The notes below the pieces were generated by a model. That model saw only the letters and a program-made list of their open reading frames with translations, did no database searches and was not told where the DNA came from. From Mycolicibacterium sediminis (GTDB taxonomy: Bacteria; Actinomycetota; Actinomycetes; Mycobacteriales; Mycobacteriaceae), in NCBI RefSeq assembly GCF_010731735.1, contig NZ_AP022588.1, positions 3,906,001 through 3,970,000 of the forward strand: DNA of 64,000 nucleotides, given 5' to 3'. Both the position numbers and the translations under genes were made by a program. Each line of letters begins with the position of its first letter. Position 1 is the stretch's first letter. This document shows positions 15,175-23,449 of the stretch, in pieces.

Positions 15175-16078
15175 AGGTCACCTCGGCCATCCCCAGGAGG
15201 GCGGCTTGATAGATCTCGTCGGCGTCGAGGCGGCGCATGTCCTCGGCCAGGCACTCGCGGGTCTCCCTGCGCGCCAACGGAACCAGGGAGTCGGGCTTGC
15301 CGGTCCGGGTCAGGGAGGCGGTGATGCCCTCCTGCGGCCGGCTCAGCGTGATGGTCTCGCTCGCCCGGACCAGTTCGACCTTCAGGTCACCGACGCCCCG
15401 GGTCACCGGTCCGTCGACGTTGCTGGCCAGCCAGCCGGCCAGGATGTCCAGCGCGGGTTCGTCCTTGAGGCCCGAGACGTGCGCCGACTCGACCTTCTCG
15501 AAGGGCCCCTGATCCAGGGTCGAGGTCAGCAGCGCCCGCCAGTACGTGATCCGGCTCCACGCGAGATCGGTGTCGCCCGGCGTGTAGCCGGCGAGGCGGC
15601 CCTTGATGGCGGCCAGCGGATCCTCCGCGTTCGTGGCGTCGGTGATGCGGCGCAAGGCCAACTGCCCCAGCGGATCCTGCGAGGGCACGGCGGGGGCGAC
15701 GTCCGGCCACCACGTCACCACCGGGGTGTCTGGCAGCAGGAACGGCATGACGACGCTGCTGGCGTGGTTGGCCAGCGGGCCGGACAGGCGGAGCACGACG
15801 ACCTCGTTCGCGCCGGCGTCGCTGCCCACCCGCAGCTGGGCGTCGAGCCTCGCGTCGGTCGCGAGCCGGTCGCCCGGGCTCACCACGATCACGCGGCACG
15901 GGTGTTCCCGGCTGGCGGCGTTGGCGGCCTCGATCGACTCCTCCAGCACCGCTTCGGTGTCCGGGGCGATGACGAGGGTGAGCACGCGACCCAGCGTGAT
16001 CGCGCCGCCCTCTTCGCGCAGTGCCTGGATCTTCTTGTTGATGGCGCCGGTATCGGTGTCCGGCAGGTCGACTATCAC
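15167..16078 (-). CDS. opcA: glucose-6-phosphate dehydrogenase assembly protein OpcA
   Basis: The 303-residue protein begins VIVDLPDTDTGAINKKI and contains VVTWWPDVAPAVPSQDPLG, both recognisable in actinobacterial and cyanobacterial OpcA. OpcA assembles or allosterically activates glucose-6-phosphate dehydrogenase. Its GTG start overlaps the zwf stop (GTGA) and its end overlaps pgl, so stoichiometric production with the enzyme it serves is likely. Confidence 0.95.
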   Translation of the reverse strand: MIVDLPDTDTGAINKKIQALREEGGAITLGRVLTLVIAPDTEAVLEESIEAANAASREHPCRVIVVSPGDRLATDARLDAQLRVGSDAGANEVVVLRLSGPLANHASSVVMPFLLPDTPVVTWWPDVAPAVPSQDPLGQLALRRITDATNAEDPLAAIKGRLAGYTPGDTDLAWSRITYWRALLTSTLDQGPFEKVESAHVSGLKDEPALDILAGWLASNVDGPVTRGVGDLKVELVRASETITLSRPQEGITASLTRTGKPDSLVPLARRETRECLAEDMRRLDADEIYQAALLGMAEVTYV

Positions 16079-17622
16079 GGTCTCCTCCAGGCCCGGCCGG
16101 TGCGGTTCATCATCTCGAACGCGGAATCCGGGCCCCAGCCGCCGGACTCGTACGGGTCGGGCTTGCCGTGTGAGGCCCAGTACTCCAGCGCGGGATCGAG
16201 GATCTTCCAGGCCAATTCGACCTCCGCGTTGACCGGGAACAGCGAGGGCTCACCGAGCAGCACGTCGAGGATCAGCCGCTCGTAGGCCTCGGGCGACTCC
16301 TCGGCGAACGCCGATCCGTAGGAGAAGTCCATGCTGACGTCGCGGACCTCCATGGCGTTGCCCGGCACCTTGGAACCGAAGCGCAGCGTGATGCCCTCGT
16401 CGGGCTGGACGCGGATGACGAGGGCGTTCTGGCCGAGTTCCTCGGTCATCGTCGCGTCGAAGGGCAGGTGCGGCGCACGCTTGAAGATCAGCGCGATCTC
16501 GGTGACCCTGCGTCCCAGACGCTTTCCCGTGCGCAGGTAGAACGGGACGCCCGCCCACCGGCGGGTGTCGACGTCGACGGTGATCGCGGCGAACGTCTCG
16601 GTGGTGGAGGTCGTGGAGAAGCCCTCCTCCTCGAGCAGTCCGACCACCCGCTCACCGCCCTGCCAGCCGGCCGTGTACTGGCCGCGAGAGGTGGTCTCGT
16701 CCAACGGTTCCGCCAGCGTGCTGGCCGAGAGCACCTTGATCTTCTCGGCCTGCAACTCGCTGGGGGAGAAGCTGACGGGCTCCTCCATCGCGGTCAGCGC
16801 CAACAACTGCAGCAGGTGGTTCTGGATGACGTCGCGGGCGGCGCCCACCCCGTCGTAGTAGCCGCCGCGACCACCCAGGCCGATGTCCTCGGCCATCGTG
16901 ATCTGGACGCTGTCGACGTAGTGCGAGTTCCAGACCGGCTCGAACAACTCGTTGGCGAAGCGCAGGGCGAGGATGTTCTGCACCGTCTCCTTGCCGAGGT
17001 AGTGGTCGATGCGGAACACCGACGCCTCGGGGAAGACGCCGTTGACGACGCCGTTGAGCGCCTCTGCACTCTTCAGGTCGTGGCCGAACGGCTTCTCGAT
17101 GACGACGCGCGACCAGCAGCCCTCGGGCTTGTCGGCCAGTCCGGACTTCGACAGCTGCTCGCACACCACCGGGAACGCGTTCGGCGGGATCGACAGGTAG
17201 AACGCATGATTGCCGCCCGTACCGCGTTCCTGGTCGAGTTTGTCCAGGGTGGCCTTGAGCCGCTCGAACGACGACTCGTCGTCGAACGTCCCCTGCACGA
17301 AGCGGATGCCCTCGGCCAACCGGTCCCAGACCTCTTGCCGGAACGGCGTTCTCGCGTGCTGCTTCACCGCGTCGTAGACGACCTTGCCGAAGTCCTCGTC
17401 GGCCCAGTCCCGGCGTGCGAACCCGATCAGCGCGAACGACGGCGGCAGCAGCCCGCGGTTCGCCAGGTCGTAGATCGCCGGCATGAGCTTCTTGCGTGCG
17501 AGGTCACCCGTCACGCCGAAGATCACGACGGCGCAGGGCCCCGCGATGCGCGGCATCCGCTTGTCGCGCTTGTCCCGAAGCGGGTTGACCCAGTCGGCCG
17601 GACGGCTCGCGCAGTCGCTCAT
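16075..17622 (-). CDS. zwf: glucose-6-phosphate dehydrogenase
   Basis: The 515-residue enzyme oxidises glucose 6-phosphate, producing NADPH. The coenzyme-binding GVTGDLARKK, the active-site RIDHYLGKE and YLRTGKRL are visible. The ATG at 17622 (MSDCASRPADWVNPLRDK) is chosen; the frame stays open upstream but overlaps tal and does not look like this family. It starts 32 bp after tal and overlaps opcA by 4 bp. The NADPH it makes could support the P450 downstream, although that protein may not need NADPH. Confidence 0.97.
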   Translation of the reverse strand: MSDCASRPADWVNPLRDKRDKRMPRIAGPCAVVIFGVTGDLARKKLMPAIYDLANRGLLPPSFALIGFARRDWADEDFGKVVYDAVKQHARTPFRQEVWDRLAEGIRFVQGTFDDESSFERLKATLDKLDQERGTGGNHAFYLSIPPNAFPVVCEQLSKSGLADKPEGCWSRVVIEKPFGHDLKSAEALNGVVNGVFPEASVFRIDHYLGKETVQNILALRFANELFEPVWNSHYVDSVQITMAEDIGLGGRGGYYDGVGAARDVIQNHLLQLLALTAMEEPVSFSPSELQAEKIKVLSASTLAEPLDETTSRGQYTAGWQGGERVVGLLEEEGFSTTSTTETFAAITVDVDTRRWAGVPFYLRTGKRLGRRVTEIALIFKRAPHLPFDATMTEELGQNALVIRVQPDEGITLRFGSKVPGNAMEVRDVSMDFSYGSAFAEESPEAYERLILDVLLGEPSLFPVNAEVELAWKILDPALEYWASHGKPDPYESGGWGPDSAFEMMNRTGRAWRRP

Positions 17623-17654
17623 CGCGGGCTCTTCGCGCAGGCGCTCATCGACGG

Positions 17655-18773
17655 TTAGGACTTCTTCTCGTCGAGCTGCTGCTTGGTGGCTTCCATCAGT
17701 TCGCTCCACGACTTGTCGAACTTCTCGACGCCCTCGTTCTCGAGCACCAGGAACACGTCGGTGAGGTCGATGCCCACGGACTCGAGCCCGTCGAACACCT
17801 TCTGCGCCTCGTCCGCGGTGCCGCTGACGGTGTCGCCCTTGATCTCGCCGTGGTCGGCGACGGCCTCGAGCGTCTTCTCGGGCATCGTGTTCACGGTGTC
17901 GGGCGCGACCAGTTCGGTGACGTAGAGCGTGTCGGAGTAGTCCTCGTTCTTCACCCCGGTGGACGCCCACAGCACGCGCTGCACCCGGGCGCCGTCACCC
18001 TTGAGGACGCCGAAGCGCTGACCGCTCTCGAACACCTTCTGGTAGGCGGCGTAGGCCAGGCGAGAGTTGGCGACGCCGGCCTTCCCGCGTAGCGCGAGCG
18101 CCTCGTCCGAGCCGATCGCCTCGAGCCGCTTGTCGATCTCGCTGTCCACGCGGGACACGAAGAACGATGCGACGGAATGGATCTTGGACAGGTCGTGGCC
18201 GGCTTCCTTCGCCTTCTCCAGCCCCGCGAGGTAGGCGTCCATGACGGCCTCGTGCCGCTCGACCGAGAAGATCAGCGTGACGTTGACCGAGATGCCCTCG
18301 GCGATCACCGCGGTGATCGCCGGCAGGCCCTCCTCCATCGCGGGGATCTTGATGAGCAGGTTGGGCCGGTCGACGATCTTCCACAGTTCGATCGCCTGGG
18401 CGATCGTCTTGTCGGCGTCGCGGGCCAGACGGGGATCCACCTCGATGGACACCCGGCCGTCTACGCCGCCGGACGCCTCGTAGGTCTTGGCGAAGACGTC
18501 GCACGCGTTGCGCACGTCGTCGGTGGTGACGGTGCGGATGGTGGCGTCGACGTCGGCGCCCCGCTCCGCGAGTTCGGCGATCTGCGCGTCGTAGGCGTCA
18601 CCCTTGGACAGGGCGGCCTGGAAGATCGACGGGTTCGTGGTGACGCCGACGACGCTGCGCGTGTCGACGAGTTCCTGCAGGTTGCCCGACTCCAGTCGCT
18701 CACGCGACAGGTCGTCGAGCCATACGGATACTCCTGCGGCACTCAGCGCCGCGAGGTTCGGGTTCTGAGTCAT
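17655..18773 (-). CDS. tal: transaldolase
   Basis: The 372-residue enzyme transfers a dihydroxyacetone unit between sugar phosphates in the non-oxidative pentose phosphate pathway. It begins MTQNPNLAALSAAGVSVWLDDLSRERL. VVGVTTNPSIFQAAL and the Schiff-base lysine segment NLLIKIPA are visible. Length is typical of the actinobacterial long form. A GAGG ribosome binding site lies 9 nt before the ATG. It sits 22 bp downstream of tkt. Confidence 0.97.
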   Translation of the reverse strand: MTQNPNLAALSAAGVSVWLDDLSRERLESGNLQELVDTRSVVGVTTNPSIFQAALSKGDAYDAQIAELAERGADVDATIRTVTTDDVRNACDVFAKTYEASGGVDGRVSIEVDPRLARDADKTIAQAIELWKIVDRPNLLIKIPAMEEGLPAITAVIAEGISVNVTLIFSVERHEAVMDAYLAGLEKAKEAGHDLSKIHSVASFFVSRVDSEIDKRLEAIGSDEALALRGKAGVANSRLAYAAYQKVFESGQRFGVLKGDGARVQRVLWASTGVKNEDYSDTLYVTELVAPDTVNTMPEKTLEAVADHGEIKGDTVSGTADEAQKVFDGLESVGIDLTDVFLVLENEGVEKFDKSWSELMEATKQQLDEKKS

Positions 18774-18795
18774 GCGTCTTGCCTCAATCCGTTGA

Positions 18796-20889
18796 TTAGT
18801 TGTCGATGGATCGTTCCGCCGCGGCCACCACTGCTTCAGGGGTGAAACCGAACTCGCGGAACAGCGTCTTGTCGTCTGCGGACTCGCCGAAGTGCTCGAG
18901 CGAGACGATTTCGCCGGTGTCGCCGACGAGCTTGTACCAGCTCTGCGCGACGGCCGCCTCGACGGCGACGCGAGCCGACACCTGCGGCGGGAGCACGCTG
19001 TCGCGGTACTCCTTGGGCTGGCTCTCGAACCACTCCACGCACGGCATCGACACCACGTAGGCGACGATGTCCTTCTCCGCCAACTGCTTCCGCGCCTCCA
19101 CGGCGAGCTGCAGTTCCGACCCCGTGGCGATGATGATGACGTCCGCGTCGTCGGCCGGCGTGCCGCCGCCGAGGACGTACCCGCCCTTGGAGACGCCGTC
19201 GAAGTCGGTGCCCTCGAGCACCGGGACGGGCTGGCGGGTCAGGATCAGGCCCACCGGGCCGCTGCCGTTGCCGCGGGCGACGATGCTGCGCCACGCGTAG
19301 GCGGTCTCGTTGGGGTCACCCGGACGCACCACCGACAGGTTCGGGATGGCGCGCAGCGCGGCGAGGTGCTCGACCGGCTGGTGGGTGGGTCCGTCCTCGC
19401 CGAGCCCGATCGAGTCGTGCGTCCAGACGTAGATGGTGTCGATGTCCATCAGCGACGCCAGTCGCACCGCGGGCCGCATGTAGTCCGAGAACTGCAGGAA
19501 CGTGCCGCCGAAGGCCCGGGTGGGTCCGTGCAGCACGATGCCCGACAGGATCGAGCCCATGGCGTGCTCGCGGATGCCGAAGTGCAGCACGCGGCCGTAC
19601 CAGTCGGCCGTGAAGTCCTCCGTGGAGATCGACGGCGGACCGAACGACTTCACGTCCTTGATCGTGGTGTTGTTGCTGCCCGCGAGATCGGCCGAGCCGC
19701 CCCACAGCTCGGGCAGCTTCGGCGCCACGTCGTTGAGCACCTGTCCGAACGCGGCCCGGGTGGCGACCGGCTTGTCGCCCGGCGCCCACGTCGTGACGTC
19801 GGCGTCCCAGCCGTCGGGCAGTTCCTCGGCCGTCAGGCGATCGAGGAGCTTCTTGCGCTCGGGTTCGCGCTCGGCCCAGGCGTCGAACTCCGGCTGCCAC
19901 TTCTCGTGGGCTTCGCGGCCACGGTCGACCAGCTTGCGGGTGTGCTCGATGACCTCGTCGCGCACCTCGAAGGTCTTCTCGGGATCGAAGCCGAGCACCT
20001 TCTTGGTGGCGGCCACCTCGTCGTCGCCGAGCGCGGAGCCGTGCACGCCACCGGTGTTCATCTTGGTGGGTGCGGGATACCCGATGATGGTGCGCACCGC
20101 GATGAACGACGGCTTGTCGGTGACCTTCTTGGCCTCCGCGATGGCGGCCTCGATGCCGGTGACGTTCTCGCCGCCCTCGACCTCCTGGACGTGCCAGCCG
20201 TACGCGCGGTAGCGGGCGGCGACGTCCTCGGACAGCGCGATGTTGGTGTCGTGCTCGATCGAGATCTGGTTCTTGTCGTAGAACACGATCAGGTTGCCGA
20301 GCTGCTGCGTGCCCGCGAGCGACGACGCCTCGCTGGTGACGCCCTCCTCCATGTCACCGTCGGAGGCGATGACGTAGATGAAGTGATCGAACGGGCTGGT
20401 GCCCGGAGCGGCGTCGGGGTCGAACAGACCGCGCTCGAAGCGCGCCGCCATCGCCATGCCGACCGCCGAGGCGAGACCCTGGCCGAGCGGGCCCGTCGTG
20501 ATCTCGACGCCCTTGGTGTGCCGGAACTCCGGGTGGCCCGGGGTCTTCGACTTGTAGGTGCGCAGCGCCTCGATGTCGGACAGTTCGAGCCCGAAGCCGC
20601 CGAGGTAGAGCTGGATGTACAGCGTGAGGCTGCTGTGGCCACACGACAGGATGAACCTGTCGCGGCCCAGCCAGTGCACGTCGCTGGGGTCGTGCCGCAG
20701 CTGTCGTTGGAACAGCGTGTACGCCAGTGGCGCGAGACTCATCGCGGTGCCCGGATGGCCATTGCCGACCTTCTGCACGGCATCCGCGGCCAGTACGCGC
20801 ACGGTGTCCACGGCGACGGAGTCGATGTCCGTCCAGTCGTCGGGATGATGGGGTTGGGTGAGTGCGGAAATTTCTTCCACGGTGGTCAC
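18796..20889 (-). CDS. tkt: transketolase
   Basis: The 697-residue thiamine-diphosphate enzyme transfers two-carbon units between sugar phosphates. The cofactor motif ASDGDMEEGVTSEA, NGHPGTAMSLAP, GPLGQGLA and HDSIGLGEDGPTHQPVE are visible. The GTG at 20889 is preceded by a strong GGAGGAG sequence, which decides the start against longer in-frame options. It is the first gene of the pentose phosphate run, and a TAGGGT -10 box lies about 38 bp upstream. Confidence 0.97.
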   Translation of the reverse strand: MTTVEEISALTQPHHPDDWTDIDSVAVDTVRVLAADAVQKVGNGHPGTAMSLAPLAYTLFQRQLRHDPSDVHWLGRDRFILSCGHSSLTLYIQLYLGGFGLELSDIEALRTYKSKTPGHPEFRHTKGVEITTGPLGQGLASAVGMAMAARFERGLFDPDAAPGTSPFDHFIYVIASDGDMEEGVTSEASSLAGTQQLGNLIVFYDKNQISIEHDTNIALSEDVAARYRAYGWHVQEVEGGENVTGIEAAIAEAKKVTDKPSFIAVRTIIGYPAPTKMNTGGVHGSALGDDEVAATKKVLGFDPEKTFEVRDEVIEHTRKLVDRGREAHEKWQPEFDAWAEREPERKKLLDRLTAEELPDGWDADVTTWAPGDKPVATRAAFGQVLNDVAPKLPELWGGSADLAGSNNTTIKDVKSFGPPSISTEDFTADWYGRVLHFGIREHAMGSILSGIVLHGPTRAFGGTFLQFSDYMRPAVRLASLMDIDTIYVWTHDSIGLGEDGPTHQPVEHLAALRAIPNLSVVRPGDPNETAYAWRSIVARGNGSGPVGLILTRQPVPVLEGTDFDGVSKGGYVLGGGTPADDADVIIIATGSELQLAVEARKQLAEKDIVAYVVSMPCVEWFESQPKEYRDSVLPPQVSARVAVEAAVAQSWYKLVGDTGEIVSLEHFGESADDKTLFREFGFTPEAVVAAAERSIDN

Positions 20890-20926
20890 GAACTCACTCC
20901 TCCAGGTAGGCAAGCCAGTCCCCACC

Positions 20927-20932
20927 ACCCTA
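20927..20932 (-). promoter_or_regulatory. tkt promoter -10 box
   Basis: TAGGGT on the minus strand lies about 38 nt before the tkt GTG. A transcript from here would have a leader of about 30 nt containing the GGAGGAG ribosome binding site. This would drive the whole tkt-to-P450 run. Confidence 0.4.
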
Positions 20933-21037
20933 GTGCGCTCGGTCCCCGCGTCGCAGTCCGCGTGTGACATCCGCGACCGGAGGCGGTGTCGAGGCGGTGA
21001 ACGGACCCTGGATTGCCGTCCCGGCACCGAAGCGGTC

Positions 21038-21056
21038 TACCATCGTCTGTAGTAGA
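21038..21056 (+). promoter_or_regulatory. ctaB promoter region with a TGTAGTA half-site
   Basis: TACCAT (21038-21043) resembles a -10 box, and CTGTAGTAG (21047-21055) follows immediately, where transcription would start. The flanks TCTAC/GTAGA form a 21-bp imperfect dyad (21036-21056). The same 9 bp, CTGTAGTAG, recurs in the palindrome before ctaA (25326-25334), suggesting one regulator for both heme A genes. Confidence 0.4.
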
Positions 21057-21096
21057 AGCTGCGCGCCGCTGCCACGAAGAATGAGGAGTCAACTGC

Positions 21097-22017
21097 GTGA
21101 GCATTCGCGAGCGCGTAGCGCCCGGACGGATCCGCACGACCCTGTTGGCCTACGTCGGTCTGACGAAGCCCCGGGTCATCGAACTGCTGCTCGTCACGGC
21201 CATCCCCGCGATGCTGCTTGCCGAGCGTGGCACGGTGAACCCGCTGCTCATCCTGAACACCCTGATCGGCGGGATGCTCGCCGCCGCCGGTGCGAACACC
21301 TTGAACTGCGTGGCCGACGCCGACATCGACAAGGTCATGAAGCGCACCGCGTTGCGGCCCCTGGCCCGCGCCACCGTCCCGACCCGCAACGCCCTGATCT
21401 TCGGTCTGGTCCTGTCCGTCGGATCGTTCTTCTGGCTCTGGACCACGACCAACCTGCTGTCCGGCGTGTTGGCGATCGTGACGATCCTGTTCTACGTCTT
21501 CGTCTACACGCTCCTGCTGAAGCGGCGTACCTCGCAGAACGTCGTGTGGGGCGGGGCCGCGGGCTGCATGCCCGTGATGATCGGCTGGTCGGCCGTCACC
21601 GGGACCGTGCAGTGGCCCGCGCTGGTGATGTTCGCCATCATCTTCTTCTGGACGCCGCCGCACACCTGGGCGCTGGCGATGCGCTACAAGGACGACTACA
21701 AGGCCGCAGGCGTGCCGATGCTGCCGACCGTGGCCACCGAACTCCAGGTCACCAAGCAGATCCTGATCTACACGTGGCTGACGGTGTTCGCGACGCTGGG
21801 GCTGGCGCTGGCCACCGGCTGGCTGTACGCCGCGGTGGCGCTGCTGGCGGGCGTCTGGTTCCTGGTGATGGCGCATCAGCTCTACAGCGGGGTCAAGCGC
21901 GGTGAGCCCGTCAAGCCGCTGCGACTGTTCCTGCAGTCCAACAACTACCTCGCCGTCGTGTTCTGCGCGCTGGCCGTGGATTCGGCGCTCGCCCTGCCGA
22001 CGCTGCTGCACCTGTAG
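21097..22017 (+). CDS. ctaB: protoheme IX farnesyltransferase (heme O synthase)
   Basis: The 306-residue integral membrane protein attaches a farnesyl group to heme B to make heme O for the aa3 oxidase. The UbiA-type Asp-rich motifs NCVADADIDKVMKRT and YKDDYKAAGVPMLP are visible among about nine hydrophobic helices, as is LTKPRVIELLLVTAIPAM at the N-terminus. The GTG follows an AGGAG site. It is divergent from tkt with 207 bp between them, and only 3 bp separate its end from the convergent arfB gene. Confidence 0.96.
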   Translation: MSIRERVAPGRIRTTLLAYVGLTKPRVIELLLVTAIPAMLLAERGTVNPLLILNTLIGGMLAAAGANTLNCVADADIDKVMKRTALRPLARATVPTRNALIFGLVLSVGSFFWLWTTTNLLSGVLAIVTILFYVFVYTLLLKRRTSQNVVWGGAAGCMPVMIGWSAVTGTVQWPALVMFAIIFFWTPPHTWALAMRYKDDYKAAGVPMLPTVATELQVTKQILIYTWLTVFATLGLALATGWLYAAVALLAGVWFLVMAHQLYSGVKRGEPVKPLRLFLQSNNYLAVVFCALAVDSALALPTLLHL

Positions 22018-22020
22018 CCG

Positions 22021-22452
22021 CTAGCTCGAGTCCCACCCCGCGCGTCGGCCCTGCTTGGTCTGACCGCGGCGCTTCTTCTCCGCGATCCTGCGCTCCTTCG
22101 ATCCCCGGGTGGGCCGCGTCGCCCGCCGCGTCGGGGGCGGGGCGGCAGCGGCGTCACGCAGCAGCCGCGCCATGCGCTCGCGCGCCGCGGCCCTGTTCTG
22201 CAGCTGCGCGCGGTGCTCGCTCGCCGTCACGGTCAGTACCCCACCGGTCAGCCGGTTCCGCAGCGCGCACAGCATGCGGTGGCGCAGGTGGTGCGGGATC
22301 GACGGCGAGCCGGCCACGTCGAAGGACAGTTCCACCCGGCTGTCGGTGGTGTTGACGCCCTGCCCGCCTGGTCCCGAGGACCTCGAGAAGCGTTCGTGCA
22401 GCTCGGACGCCGGCACGGCCAGCGTCCGGCTCACGATCAGGTCGGCGGGCAT
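22021..22452 (-). CDS. arfB: peptidyl-tRNA hydrolase ArfB (YaeJ-type ribosome rescue factor)
   Basis: The 143-residue protein has the catalytic GGQ loop in SRSSGPGGQGVNTTDSRVEL and a long basic C-terminal tail (KERRIAEKKRRGQTKQGRR). The tail is expected to sit in the mRNA channel of stalled ribosomes, and the GGQ hydrolyses peptidyl-tRNA. It is too short to be RF1 or RF2 and lacks their codon-recognition domain. It lies 4 bp downstream of the qor-like gene on the same strand. Confidence 0.93.
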   Translation of the reverse strand: MPADLIVSRTLAVPASELHERFSRSSGPGGQGVNTTDSRVELSFDVAGSPSIPHHLRHRMLCALRNRLTGGVLTVTASEHRAQLQNRAAARERMARLLRDAAAAPPPTRRATRPTRGSKERRIAEKKRRGQTKQGRRAGWDSS

Positions 22453-22456
22453 TGCG

Positions 22457-23431
22457 TCACGGCACCAGCACCACGGAGCCGACGGTCTTGCGGCCCTGCA
22501 GGTCCGCGTGCGCCCGTGCGGCCTCCGCCAGCGGGTACTGCTCGCTGACCGTCACGTCGAGCGTCCCGGTGGCGATCGCATCGAGGAGTTCGCCCGCGCG
22601 CCAGGAGAACTCGTCGGCGGTGTAGGTGTAGTGCGCCAGCGTGGGCCGGGTCAGGAAGATCGATCCCGCGGCGTTCAGCCGCTGCGGGTCGAACGGCGGG
22701 ACCGGACCGCTGGCCGCGCCGAACAGCGCGAGCGTGCCCCGGATCGCGAGGCTGGCGAGGCTCGCCTCGAAAGTCGAGGCGCCGACGCCGTCGTAGACCG
22801 CCGCGACCCCGACGCCACCGGTCAGTTCGCGGACCCTGGCGCCGAACTCGGCCGGATCGTCCGGGTAGTCCAGCACCTCGATGGCCCCCGCCTGGCGGGA
22901 CAGGTCCGCCTTCTCCGGCGTCGACACCGTGGTGATGACCTTGACCGCCATGCTGGTGGCCCACTGGGTGAGGATCAGCCCCACGCCGCCCGCGCCCGCG
23001 TGCACCAGCACCACGTCGCCCTGCTGGACGGGGTAGACGGACTTGATCAGGTAGTGCGCCGTCATGCCCTTGAGCAGCGCCGACGCCGCGACCTCGGCGG
23101 GCACGGCGTCGGGCACGTAGGCGACGAAATCGGCGGCGGCCAGGCAGTACTCGGCGTAGGCGCCGACGGCCTGCGCGGTGACGACGCGGTCGCCCACGGA
23201 CAGCGCCGCGACGTCCTCGCCGACCTCGGCGACGGTGCCGCACACCTCGGTGCCCACGACGAAGGGCAGTTCGCGCGGATACTGGCCCGACCGGAAGTAG
23301 GTGTCGATGAAGTTGACGCCGATCGCGTCGGCCTTGATCAGGACCTGACCCGGCCCGGGGGAGGGCGTGGGCTGCTCGACGTAGGAGAGGACTTCTGGCC
23401 CGCCGGTTTCGGCGACTTCGATGGCGTACAT
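22457..23431 (-). CDS. qor: zinc-independent quinone oxidoreductase (MDR family)
   Basis: The 324-residue protein belongs to the medium-chain dehydrogenase/reductase superfamily. It has FIDTYFRSGQYP, the cofactor fold VLVHAGAGGVGLILTQWA and the C-terminal RKTVGSVVLVP, as in NADPH:quinone reductases such as M. tuberculosis Rv1454c. It lacks the zinc ligands of alcohol dehydrogenases. The start is set at MYAIEV (23431) by similarity of that N-terminus, although an ATG 12 bp upstream is possible. Only 18 bp separate it from the divergent ATP-grasp gene. Confidence 0.92.
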   Translation of the reverse strand: MYAIEVAETGGPEVLSYVEQPTPSPGPGQVLIKADAIGVNFIDTYFRSGQYPRELPFVVGTEVCGTVAEVGEDVAALSVGDRVVTAQAVGAYAEYCLAAADFVAYVPDAVPAEVAASALLKGMTAHYLIKSVYPVQQGDVVLVHAGAGGVGLILTQWATSMAVKVITTVSTPEKADLSRQAGAIEVLDYPDDPAEFGARVRELTGGVGVAAVYDGVGASTFEASLASLAIRGTLALFGAASGPVPPFDPQRLNAAGSIFLTRPTLAHYTYTADEFSWRAGELLDAIATGTLDVTVSEQYPLAEAARAHADLQGRKTVGSVVLVP

Positions 23432-23437
23432 GACACC

Positions 23438-23443
23438 TATCAT
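23438..23443 (+). promoter_or_regulatory. -10 box of the ATP-grasp gene (leaderless)
   Basis: TATCAT (5 of 6 to TATAAT) ends 6 nt before the GTG at 23450, inside the 18-bp gap between divergent start codons. The rest of the promoter must lie within the qor coding sequence. Confidence 0.5.
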
Positions 23444-23449
23444 GCAGGC

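Noticed and set aside
17623..17970. N-terminal extension of zwf
   Set aside because: It overlaps the tal coding region and does not resemble glucose-6-phosphate dehydrogenase; the start at 17622 gives the family length.
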